Assembly (NCBI RefSeq): GCF_003010915.2
Contig: NZ_CP028426.1
Coordinates: 62,001 to 126,000, forward strand
Length of the DNA: 64,000 nucleotides
Direction: 5' to 3'
From: Gulosibacter molinativorax
GTDB lineage: Bacteria > Actinomycetota > Actinomycetes > Actinomycetales > Microbacteriaceae
Shown: one piece after another, positions 45,877-53,619 of the stretch
Numbering within the stretch: the stretch's first letter is position 1
How the letters are laid out: every line of letters starts with the position of its first letter
Made by a program: the position numbers and the translations under genes
The notes under the pieces: model-generated
Told to the model about the DNA's origin: nothing
Seen by the model: the letters and a program-made list of their open reading frames with translations, nothing else
Databases searched by the model: none

Positions 45877-46923
45877 ATGACACGTCGAATCAATATTGTC
45901 GCAACGATCGCACTGGCCGCGCTCGCCCTCACGGGATGCTCAGCGGCAGATCAGGCCGGGGGAGCGGCTTCTACAGAGGGCGCGGGCGGCACCGTCACGA
46001 TCCTGACGCACGACTCGTTCGTGATCACGGATGAGCAAATCGCCTCGTTCGAGGAGCAGTCTGGCTACACGCTTCAGACCACCGCGCCCGGTGACGCCGG
46101 AGTCGTCACGAATCAGCTCGTGCTCTCGGGCGACTCGCCAACGGTCGACGGCGTGTACGGCATCGAGAACTATTCGACGCAGACGCTCCTCGATGCCGGA
46201 GCGCTCGCGAGCTACGAATCTCCCGACCTCCCGGAATCGGCGGCGAGCCTCATGATCGAGGACAAGCTCACGCCGATCGACCAGGGTCAGGTCTGCATCA
46301 ATATTGACCACGCATGGTTTGAAGAAAACGGGGTGGCCGAGCCGACGACGCTCGACGACCTCACGAAGCCGGAGTACGCATCCTTGCTCGTGACGATGAA
46401 CCCCGCGACCTCCTCGCCGGGGCTCGCCTTCCTCGTCGCCACGATCACCGAGAAGGGTGACGACTGGGAGAACTACTGGCAGCAGCTGCTCGACGGCGGC
46501 ACCAAGGTCGTGTCGGGCTGGTCGGATGCGTATTTCGTCGACTTCTCGGGCGCGGAAGGTGCGGGCGAGTACCCGCTCGTGCTGAGCTACTCGTCGTCAC
46601 CCGCGGAGGCGGACGGCCGCACCGGTGTCCTCGAGACCAGCTGCACGCCGCAGGTCGAGTACGCCGGCGTCGTCGAAGGTGCCGCGAACCCCGCGGGCGC
46701 GCAGGCGTTCATCGACTTCCTGCTCTCGGACGAGTTCCAGTCGGGCGTGGCCGAGAACATGTACATGTACCCGGTCAACTCTGAGGTCGCCCTGCCCGAG
46801 ACCTGGGCGCAGCACGCGACGCTCGTGGATGCACCCATCGAGCCGAACCTCAAGGACGTCGCTGCGAACCGCGACGCGTGGATCGCCGACTGGACCACGC
46901 TCTTCGAAAACAACGCCGGCTAA
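45877..46923 (+). CDS. thiB: Thiamine ABC transporter substrate-binding lipoprotein
   Basis: A 348-residue extracytoplasmic binding lipoprotein. Signal sequence with lipobox LALTGC (Cys 21), then a two-domain type II SBP fold; TVTILTHDSFVI at the mature start and SGWSDAYFVDFSGAEG are typical of ThiB. ATG 45877 is the start with GGAGG; an ATG at 45859 is inside the sequestering hairpin. It is the first gene of thiBPQ behind the TPP riboswitch and delivers thiamine (or TPP) to ThiP. Confidence 0.92.
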   Translation: MTRRINIVATIALAALALTGCSAADQAGGAASTEGAGGTVTILTHDSFVITDEQIASFEEQSGYTLQTTAPGDAGVVTNQLVLSGDSPTVDGVYGIENYSTQTLLDAGALASYESPDLPESAASLMIEDKLTPIDQGQVCINIDHAWFEENGVAEPTTLDDLTKPEYASLLVTMNPATSSPGLAFLVATITEKGDDWENYWQQLLDGGTKVVSGWSDAYFVDFSGAEGAGEYPLVLSYSSSPAEADGRTGVLETSCTPQVEYAGVVEGAANPAGAQAFIDFLLSDEFQSGVAENMYMYPVNSEVALPETWAQHATLVDAPIEPNLKDVAANRDAWIADWTTLFENNAG

Positions 46924-46927
46924 CCGG

Positions 46928-48598
46928 TTGGCAGGCAATACGCGCGCCTCGGGCGTGCTCGGAAAGATCGCTTGGACGGCGGCGGCCGTGGTGCCGCTCG
47001 CCTTCCTCGCGGTCTTTTTCGGGTGGCCAGTGGGCGCGATTCTGGCACGCGGGTTCGTCACCGACGGCCAGTTCAGCCTCGCGATGTTTGGCGAGGTGCT
47101 CGGCGAGAGCCGAACCTGGCGGATCGTCGCGCAGACCCTGTGGATGGCTATCGGCGGCACCCTCGGCTCGGTGCTTCTGGGCATCCCCGGGGCATACATC
47201 CTGTACCGGCGCCGTTTCCCGGGACGGGCGGTGCTGCGCGGGATCGCGACCGTGCCGTTCGTGCTGCCGACGGTGGTCGTCGGCGTCGCGTTTCGCGCGC
47301 TGCTCGCGAAGCAGGGTCCGCTCGGATTTCTCGGCCTCGATGGCACGACCACCGCGGTGATCCTCGCGATGGTGTTCTTCAACTTCTCGATCGTGGTGCG
47401 CCAAGTTGGGTCGCTGTGGGCGACCCTCGACCCGCGCATGACCGAGGCGGCACGCACCTTGGGCGCATCCCCGTTCCGGGCCTTCCGCACGGTCACCTTG
47501 CCGCAACTCGGCCCGGCGATCGCCTCCTCGGCCAGCCTCGTGTTTCTGTATTGCTCGACGGCGTTCGGCATCGTCGTCACGCTCGGGCAGCCGGGTTACG
47601 GCACGCTCGAGACCGAGATTTACACGCAGACCACGGTGTTCCTGAATCTCCCGGGAGCCGCGGTGCTGTCCGTCCTGCAGTTCGCGATCGTGCTCGTCGC
47701 GGTGCTCGTATCGAACCGCGCGCGCAGCGGCACAGAGACGACGCTCAAGCTTGGCGAGGTGAAGGATGCGCGGCTCGGTCGCGGCGATCTGTGGCCCGCG
47801 ATCGTGACGTTTGGGACGATCGGCACGCTCATCCTGGCCCCGCTCGTTGCGCTCGTGGCGAGGTCGCTGCAACGCGGTGGCGAGTGGAGCTTCGCGAACT
47901 ACGCCCTGCTCGGCACGAGCGGCACCGGGTTTGCGGGCGGCGCAACCGTGCTGGAGGCGCTCGACCACTCGCTAAAGATCGCGCTCGATGCGACGATGAT
48001 CGCTCTCGCGATCGGGGTGCCGCTCGCGCTCGTGCTGTCTCGGCGCACGAAGAGCCGCGGGTTCCAGCGCGCGCAGCGGGTCATCGACGGGGCGGTCATG
48101 CTGCCGCTCGGGGTATCGGCCGTCACGGTCGGGTTCGGCTTCATTGTGTCGATTCAGGCCTTTGCGCCGCAGCTCGCGATGTCGGGCCTGCTCGTGCCGC
48201 TCGCGCAGGCGGTCGTGGCGCTGCCGCTCGTGGTTCGCTCGCTCGTGCCGGTGCTTCGCGCCATTGACCCGCGGCTCCGGGAGGCCGCGGCGACCCTCGG
48301 TGCCTCTCCCGCGCGCATCCTGAGGACGGTCGACGGGCCGTTCCTCGCGCGGGGTCTCGGGCTCGCCGCGGGCTTTGCGTTCGCCGTCTCGCTCGGTGAA
48401 TTTGGTGCGACGAGCTTCCTCGCCCGCCCCGACTACGTCACGCTGCCCGTGCTCATCGTGCGGCTGCTGTCGCGCCCCGGCGCGGATAATTATGGAATGG
48501 CGCTCGCCGCCGCGGTCCTCCTCGCCGCCGTCACGGCCACCGTGATGGTCGTGTGCGAGAAGCTGCGGCCCCGCGGTGCCGGAGAGGTCACCGGATGA
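46928..48598 (+). CDS. thiP: Thiamine ABC transporter permease
   Basis: A 556-residue fused permease with two binding-protein-dependent domains and about twelve helices. Each half has the EAA loop that contacts the ATPase: EAARTLGASPFRAFRTVTLP (about residue 175) and EAAATLGASPARILRTVDGP (about 450). It starts at TTG 46928, four bases after the thiB stop; no strong ribosome-binding site is present, so coupling is likely. A longer upstream frame is antisense-like shadow inside thiB. The stop overlaps the thiQ start as ATGA. Confidence 0.92.
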   Translation: MAGNTRASGVLGKIAWTAAAVVPLAFLAVFFGWPVGAILARGFVTDGQFSLAMFGEVLGESRTWRIVAQTLWMAIGGTLGSVLLGIPGAYILYRRRFPGRAVLRGIATVPFVLPTVVVGVAFRALLAKQGPLGFLGLDGTTTAVILAMVFFNFSIVVRQVGSLWATLDPRMTEAARTLGASPFRAFRTVTLPQLGPAIASSASLVFLYCSTAFGIVVTLGQPGYGTLETEIYTQTTVFLNLPGAAVLSVLQFAIVLVAVLVSNRARSGTETTLKLGEVKDARLGRGDLWPAIVTFGTIGTLILAPLVALVARSLQRGGEWSFANYALLGTSGTGFAGGATVLEALDHSLKIALDATMIALAIGVPLALVLSRRTKSRGFQRAQRVIDGAVMLPLGVSAVTVGFGFIVSIQAFAPQLAMSGLLVPLAQAVVALPLVVRSLVPVLRAIDPRLREAAATLGASPARILRTVDGPFLARGLGLAAGFAFAVSLGEFGATSFLARPDYVTLPVLIVRLLSRPGADNYGMALAAAVLLAAVTATVMVVCEKLRPRGAGEVTG

Positions 48599-49257
48599 CG
48601 ACAACACCACCTGCGCTCGAGCTCCGCTCGGTCGGTATCTCGTTCGAGGACGAGTACGAATGGATCAAGGACGCCAACCTGCGCGTCGAGGATGGCGAAG
48701 TGGTCGCGCTCCTCGGGCCCTCGGGCTCCGGCAAATCGACGCTCCTCCGCGGCGTCGCGGGCCTCGAAACCCTAACGGCTGGGGAGATCTGGATGCGCGG
48801 TCGCCTCGTGAACGACGTGCCCACGCATCAGCGCAACTGCGGCATGGTCTTTCAGGACGGCCAGCTTTTCCCGCACCGAAATGTGCGGCGCAATGTCGCC
48901 TACGGGCTCGAGGCCGCACACTGGTCGAAATCCGCGATCAACGAGCGGGTGGATGCGATGCTCGAGCTCGTGGGGCTCGCGGGCTTCGGCGATCGGGCGG
49001 TGCAGACGCTTTCGGGCGGGCAGGCTCAACGAGTCGCGTTGGCGCGTTCCCTTGCGACGAAGCCGCAACTGTTGCTGCTCGATGAGCCGCTGTCCGCCCT
49101 CGACCGAGAACTGCGCGACCGGCTCGCGACCGATCTTCGGCGCATCCTGACCCAGACCGGGTCGAGCGCGCTGCACGTGACCCACGACCTCGACGAGGCG
49201 AAGACGATCGCGGACCGGACGGTGTTTATCGACGAGGGTCGGCTGCAGCCGAGCTAG
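48595..49257 (+). CDS. thiQ: Thiamine ABC transporter ATP-binding protein
   Basis: A 220-residue ABC ATPase: Walker A GPSGSGKSTLL (about residue 37), Q-loop VFQDGQLFPH, signature LSGGQAQRVALARSL, Walker B LLLLDEPLSALD and switch HVTHD. It is shorter than many importer ATPases because it lacks a C-terminal regulatory domain, as expected for ThiQ. Its end runs 32 nt into the convergent MFS gene. Confidence 0.92.
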   Translation: MTTTPPALELRSVGISFEDEYEWIKDANLRVEDGEVVALLGPSGSGKSTLLRGVAGLETLTAGEIWMRGRLVNDVPTHQRNCGMVFQDGQLFPHRNVRRNVAYGLEAAHWSKSAINERVDAMLELVGLAGFGDRAVQTLSGGQAQRVALARSLATKPQLLLLDEPLSALDRELRDRLATDLRRILTQTGSSALHVTHDLDEAKTIADRTVFIDEGRLQPS

Positions 49258-50470
49258 CCGGTGCGGCCTCGACTTCGTAGTCGTTTGGCCGACCGATGAG
49301 GTACGCGGCCGGGAGGGTGACCACCGCGGTGCCGATGAGGAACCAGATCGGCGCGACCCACGTGCCGGTTAACGACTGGATCATCGCGAACAGGAACGGG
49401 CCGCCCGCCGCGAGGACGTAGCCGATGCCCTGCACAAAGCTGCTGAGCCGCGCGGCGCCCAGCACGGTGGCGGACTTGAGGCCGACGAGCGCGAGCGACA
49501 CCGAGAACAGCAGCTGGCCCGCGCCGAGCAGTGTGACCGCGAGGAACACGAACGAGCTGGGGAGCGCGAGCAGCATCGAGTAGCCGGCAATGAACGAGCC
49601 GATGCCGAAGAAGGATGCGGGGCGCACGACCGTACCCCGGCTCGCGATGGCGGGCGCGATGAAGCCGGCCGGGACACCGACGAGGGCGAACCAACTCAGC
49701 AAGAGATTCGCGCTGCCCTGCTCGAGTCCGCTGTGCTCGACGAGAATCCGGGGGAGCCAGGCGAAGACCGCGTAGGAGTTGAGGGAGCACACCGAGAACA
49801 GTGCGACGAGAGTCCAGGCCGTCCTCGATCGTGCCGGATGCGCGCTGGTGGCATGGCGCGGCGACGCCTCGCTCGCGGCCGGGTCGATTACGCCCGCGTT
49901 GCGGTCGGTTACCCAGAGGATGATCCACGGGATCATGGCGCACAGCGCGACGCCGCCCCAGAACCCGAGCGACCAGCGCCAGCCCTCGCCTTCGGCGAAG
50001 ACCGCGGCGACGAGCGGGGGAACCGAGGCCGAGATTGCGATGCCGATGATGTACATCGACGTCACGGGAGCGATGTGGCCCGGGAACCGGGCCTTCACGA
50101 TCGCTGGCATCAGGACATTGCCGATGCCGAGGCCGAGGAGCGAGATGGCCGTACCGATGGCGATCGACGCGGCGTTCCAGGCGAGCGCCCGCAGGCCGAA
50201 GCCCACGACGGCCACGGCCAGGCTCGCGACGATGAGGGACTCGAGCGAGAACCGCTGGCTCAGCGGCCGAGCAATAAAGCCGGCAGCGGCGAAGCACAGT
50301 GGCGGGAGCATCCCGATTACACCCAGCGCGAGGCTCGAAAGCGGGACGTCCGAGTCGACGAAGGTCGTGATCGGCGAGAAACTCGAAACCGGGGTTCGCA
50401 GGTTGATCGCAAGCAGCGCGATCGCGAGCAGTCCGAGTGTGGTGAAGACCCAGGCGGGCCGGCGAGCCAC
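49226..50470 (-). CDS. MFS transporter, CynX/NimT type
   Basis: A 414-residue twelve-helix transporter. INLRTPVSSFSPI in the first helix, with Arg and Pro, and SLLGLGIGNVLMPAIVKARF with the family motif are typical of the CynX/NimT group (cyanate, 2-nitroimidazole). Start is GTG 50470, three bases after the globin stop, so the two genes form an operon. Its 3' end overlaps thiQ by 32 nt in antisense. Substrate unknown. Confidence 0.85.
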   Translation of the reverse strand: MARRPAWVFTTLGLLAIALLAINLRTPVSSFSPITTFVDSDVPLSSLALGVIGMLPPLCFAAAGFIARPLSQRFSLESLIVASLAVAVVGFGLRALAWNAASIAIGTAISLLGLGIGNVLMPAIVKARFPGHIAPVTSMYIIGIAISASVPPLVAAVFAEGEGWRWSLGFWGGVALCAMIPWIILWVTDRNAGVIDPAASEASPRHATSAHPARSRTAWTLVALFSVCSLNSYAVFAWLPRILVEHSGLEQGSANLLLSWFALVGVPAGFIAPAIASRGTVVRPASFFGIGSFIAGYSMLLALPSSFVFLAVTLLGAGQLLFSVSLALVGLKSATVLGAARLSSFVQGIGYVLAAGGPFLFAMIQSLTGTWVAPIWFLIGTAVVTLPAAYLIGRPNDYEVEAAPASSAAADPRR

Positions 50471-50473
50471 GGC

Positions 50474-50899
50474 CTACCGTGATTCGGTCGTGCGCTCGCC
50501 GTCGGGGGTTGGTTCGAATGTGTTCACCATCGCGGTTGCGGCCCGGTCGAAATACGCGAGGAGCTGCTGGCGTGCGATCGGCGAGAACTCCATCGAGTCG
50601 ACCGCCGCGGTCATGTGCTTGAGCCAGCGTCCCCGGGCATCCGGGTTCACATGGAAGTTCACGTGGCGCATCCGCAATCGCGGGTGACCCCGCTGTTCCG
50701 AGTATGTCGACGGCCCACCCCAGTACTGGGCGAGGAAGCGGCTGAGCCGCCAGATGGCACCCTCGAGATCTTCCTTCGGGTACATCGGCCAGAGCACTTC
50801 ATCGGCCTGCACGTCGTCATAAAATCGGCGCACGAGCTCCTCGAACGGGTCCATGCCGCCGACCTCGTCGTACAGGGTCAGCGCGGGGGTGTCACTCAT
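50474..50899 (-). CDS. glbO: Truncated hemoglobin, group II
   Basis: A 141-residue oxygen-binding globin of the GlbO type. Key positions: LYDEVGGMDPFEELVRRFYD, YPKEDLEGA, FLAQYWGGPSTYSEQRGHPR (proximal region), RMRHVNFHV and the group II Trp in GRWLKHM. It may manage oxygen or nitric oxide at the membrane. Placed directly upstream of an MFS gene and downstream of mscS on the same strand. Confidence 0.93.
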   Translation of the reverse strand: MSDTPALTLYDEVGGMDPFEELVRRFYDDVQADEVLWPMYPKEDLEGAIWRLSRFLAQYWGGPSTYSEQRGHPRLRMRHVNFHVNPDARGRWLKHMTAAVDSMEFSPIARQQLLAYFDRAATAMVNTFEPTPDGERTTESR

Positions 50900-50928
50900 G
50901 GCTCTAGCCTAGCCAGCCTTCCCGACTT

Positions 50929-50961
50929 GTCCGTCAAGGGTTAGGCGTCCGTCAAGGGTTA
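50929..50961. repeat. 18-bp-period tandem duplication at the end of mscS
   Basis: GTCCGTCAAGGGTTA occurs at 50929-50943 and 50947-50961. The second copy contains the mscS stop codon (TTA on the plus strand, 50959-50961). A simple slippage duplication. Confidence 0.7.
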
Positions 50962-51942
50962 AGCGGTGGGCGCTTCCCCGGCATCAGTTCGACGCTGCTG
51001 ATCCTGCTTATCGTCGATGCCGGTAGCCCTGCGCGGCTGAATGCCGTTCGGGCCGTCGAAGACGATGGTGTTCATAGCCGGCAGGTCAATTTCCTCGCGC
51101 TTGAGCGCATCCTGGATGCGGGCGCGCAGCTCGCGCTCGACACCCCAGCGGTCGCCCGGCGTGGTCTTGACCACGAGCCGGACGATGACGGCCTCGGCCG
51201 AGAGCGTCTGCAGGCCCCAGATCGTCGGTTCCTCGAGGAGCTTGAGCATCCAGTCGGGATCCTCCGTGAGCTCCTTGGCGGCCTCGAGGATGGTCTGCTG
51301 CACCTTGGCTCGGTCCGCATCGAACGGGATCGCGAGGTCGATGATCGCGCGATTCCAGCCCTGCGAGTTGTTGCCGACGCGCTGAATCTCACCGTTTCGA
51401 ACGAACCAGAGCTGGCCATACACATCGCGAATCTGCGTGACGCGTACGCCGACCGATTCGACGACGCCGCTGGCGTGCTCCATGTCGACGTCGTCGCCGA
51501 CGCCGATCTGGTCCTCAACCACCATGAGGAGGCCGTTCAGCACGTCGCCGACGATCTTCTGCGCGCCGAAACCGAGGCCGGCACCGACCGCGGCGGATAG
51601 CACCGTGAGGGATGCGAGGAAGTTCGCGTTGATGATCCCGATCGCCCACAGGGTCGCGACGATCCAGATCGTTGCCTTCAGAATGACGGTCAGTACCTGG
51701 CCAATCGTGCGCGTTCGTTGCACGGTTCGCACCGAGGCGAGTGGCGATTTGAGCGCGAGCATTTGCGTGTCGTCGACGCCGCGCTTCTTCTTCACGCCCT
51801 GCACGATTTGGTCGGCGGACCGGCGAATGACCCAGGACAGGAGCTTGGTGAGGAGCCATGCGCCGATGAGAACGAGCGCTGCTTCAACGAAGGGGAGGAA
51901 GGGGCCGAGGAAATCGGCCACAGAATCAAAAAATGCCTGCAT
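50959..51942 (-). CDS. MscS-family mechanosensitive channel
   Basis: A 327-residue osmotic safety valve. One to three N-terminal helices precede the pore helix AAVGAGLGFGAQKIVGDVLN (Gly/Ala-rich, as in MscS TM3), the beta domain (VEDQIGVGDDV, VESVGVRVTQIRD, VRNGEIQRVGNNS) and the C-terminal vestibule, ending in a disordered tail (KQDQQRRTDAGEAP). Length agrees with small MscS relatives. ATG 51942 is the start. Confidence 0.92.
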   Translation of the reverse strand: MQAFFDSVADFLGPFLPFVEAALVLIGAWLLTKLLSWVIRRSADQIVQGVKKKRGVDDTQMLALKSPLASVRTVQRTRTIGQVLTVILKATIWIVATLWAIGIINANFLASLTVLSAAVGAGLGFGAQKIVGDVLNGLLMVVEDQIGVGDDVDMEHASGVVESVGVRVTQIRDVYGQLWFVRNGEIQRVGNNSQGWNRAIIDLAIPFDADRAKVQQTILEAAKELTEDPDWMLKLLEEPTIWGLQTLSAEAVIVRLVVKTTPGDRWGVERELRARIQDALKREEIDLPAMNTIVFDGPNGIQPRRATGIDDKQDQQRRTDAGEAPTA

Positions 51943-52088
51943 ATCGCAGCCGAGTGTATTGAGCGTCGCCGAACGCTAGCTGTTCACCTGTGGGATGCTA
52001 CCTGTGGTTACAATTCCACCCTGTTGGGTCACCGTGTTTTGTTGTAACTAATGACCCGACTCCATAGCAGCTGATTTTGAGGATGCAC

Positions 52089-52268
52089 ATGTCTCACTCT
52101 GACGCGCGGGATCGCGATTATGTCGACATTCCGCCCACTGATGTTGAAGCACCCAATGAACACGGCAAGTTCTCACTGAACGAGGACTGGTGGGCCACGA
52201 TCGTCGGTACCGCGCTGATGCTTCTGTGCCTCGCAGGCATCATGCCCAACATTGGCGGGTGGTTCTGA
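52089..52268 (+). CDS. 59-residue membrane protein coupled to the YeiH-type exporter
   Basis: MSHSDARDRDYVDIPPTDVE is followed by one transmembrane helix (WWATIVGTALMLLCLAGIMP). ATG 52089 has TGAGG six bases upstream; in-frame TTG 52077 and ATG 52083 are poorer. Its TGA overlaps the next ATG as TGATG. The constant juxtaposition suggests a small subunit or an assembly partner of the exporter; this is inferred. Confidence 0.7.
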   Translation: MSHSDARDRDYVDIPPTDVEAPNEHGKFSLNEDWWATIVGTALMLLCLAGIMPNIGGWF

Positions 52269-53491
52269 TGGCCTCGCAACCGCAACCGCAACCGCAACCG
52301 CAACCGCAACCGCGACCACAGGCGCAAGCCGCGACTACAACCGCGGCCGGGAACGCGCAGCCGACCTCGCAAAGCACCGGCTGGTGGACCGCCGCGGGAC
52401 TTCTGATCCTGCTCGGGCTCGCGATCGTCGTGCAGATCCTTACCTCGAACATGCCGGACTGGACCGAGGGCACCTGGTTCGGCCCGCTCGCGAAATCCGT
52501 GGAGTTCCCCGTCTACGCGATCGCGCTCGGCTTCCTCTTTAACGGCGTGCTGTCGCTACTCGGCGTGCGCGACAAGATGTCCGCCGGGTTCCGCACCGAG
52601 TTCTTCATCAAGATCGGCCTCGTGCTGCTCGGTACGACCGTGAACATCAATGTGATCCTCGAGATGGGCCTGCCCGCGATCATCCAGGCACTCCTGCTCA
52701 TCACGATCGTGTTCTTCTTCACGTGGTGGTTCGCGGGCATCCTCGGCCTCGAGCCGCACCTGCGTGCCCTGCTCGCATCCGCGCTGTCGATCTGTGGTGT
52801 CTCGGCGGCCGTGGCCGCAGCAGGTGCCGTGCACGCGAAAAAGGAGCAGCTCGCCTACGTTGCAGGGCTCGTGATCGTCTTCGCCCTGCCGGCGATCTTC
52901 CTGCTGCCGTGGCTCGCGAACCTCATGGGTCTGTCGCCGGTCGTTACCGGTGCGTGGATCGGCGGCAACATCGACACGACCGCGGCCGTGACCGCTGCCG
53001 GTGCGATGGCGAGCGACGAGGTGCTGCAGTATGCGTCGGTGGTCAAGATGATCCAGAACGCGCTGATCGGATTCGTCGCGGTTGCTCTATCGGTGTACTT
53101 CACGCTGAAGGTGGATCGCCCGGCCGCTGGGGTGGACGGCAAGGTCGTCGCGAAGGCGAGCTGGGGTCAGGTCTGGGATCGCTTCCCCAAGTTCGTGCTC
53201 GGTTTCCTCTTCGCCTCGATCCTCGTGTCGGTGCTCGCCGCGATCTTCCCTGCCGCGATGGCCGATGACGGCTGGCTCGACAGCGGCGTGAGCGCGGCGA
53301 AGTCGCTGCAGACAATGTTCTTCACCCTCGCCTTCGTGTCGATCGGGCTCGAGTTCAAGTTCGGCGCGCTCCGCGAGGCGGGCTGGAAGCCGGTGCTCGT
53401 CTTCTTTGCCGGGACGATCGTCAACCTCATCGCCGGTCTGCTGCTGTCCTGGCTGCTCTTCGGCGTACTCTTTGCGGGGAACTTCTCGTAG
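52268..53491 (+). CDS. YeiH-type putative sulfate exporter
   Basis: A 407-residue membrane protein of the UPF0324/YeiH family (about ten helices): FEFPVYAIALGF-like start, FFIKIGLVLLGTTVNINVI, LSICGVSAAVAAAGAV and GAWIGGNIDTTAAVTAAG are its conserved segments, often with an anion such as sulfite or taurine metabolism nearby. The N-terminus is special: six QP dipeptides from a GCAACC repeat, then Ala/Gln/Thr-rich sequence. It is coupled to the preceding 59-residue gene and followed by a perfect terminator. Confidence 0.85.
   Translation: MASQPQPQPQPQPQPRPQAQAATTTAAGNAQPTSQSTGWWTAAGLLILLGLAIVVQILTSNMPDWTEGTWFGPLAKSVEFPVYAIALGFLFNGVLSLLGVRDKMSAGFRTEFFIKIGLVLLGTTVNINVILEMGLPAIIQALLLITIVFFFTWWFAGILGLEPHLRALLASALSICGVSAAVAAAGAVHAKKEQLAYVAGLVIVFALPAIFLLPWLANLMGLSPVVTGAWIGGNIDTTAAVTAAGAMASDEVLQYASVVKMIQNALIGFVAVALSVYFTLKVDRPAAGVDGKVVAKASWGQVWDRFPKFVLGFLFASILVSVLAAIFPAAMADDGWLDSGVSAAKSLQTMFFTLAFVSIGLEFKFGALREAGWKPVLVFFAGTIVNLIAGLLLSWLLFGVLFAGNFS
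52276..52317 (+). repeat. Hexanucleotide tandem repeat (GCAACC)6
   Basis: Six exact GCAACC units (52276-52311) plus the variant GCGACC. They encode (Gln-Pro)6 at residues 4-15 of the exporter. Unit length is a multiple of three, so copy-number changes would alter tail length, not phase. Confidence 0.9.
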
Positions 53492-53503
53492 CGATTGGGC
53501 ACG

Positions 53504-53541
53504 AAAAAGGGCGTGGATTCGGTTCGAATCCACGCCCTTTT
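53504..53541. terminator. Bidirectional rho-independent terminator
   Basis: GGGCGTGGATTC (53509-53520) pairs exactly with GAATCCACGCCC (53526-53537), loop GGTTC, flanked by AAAAA and TTTT, so it can act for the exporter on the plus strand and pepN on the minus strand. Confidence 0.95.
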
Positions 53542-53547
53542 CTCATT

Positions 53548-53612
53548 TCGATACGCGCGTCGCGCTGCTCAATGAGCGAAGCGCTCCTCGAGTAGGCCAG
53601 AGGCCGTATCGA
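53548..53612. repeat. REP-like palindromic extragenic element
   Basis: TCGATACG (53548-53555) and CGTATCGA (53605-53612) bound a 65-bp GC-rich stretch with inner inverted words (GAGCGAAGCGCTC). The pattern TTCGATACG...CTCGAGTAG...CGTATCGA is a repeated intergenic element common in Microbacteriaceae. Only one copy is in this window. Confidence 0.6.
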
Positions 53613-53619
53613 GAGGCGC

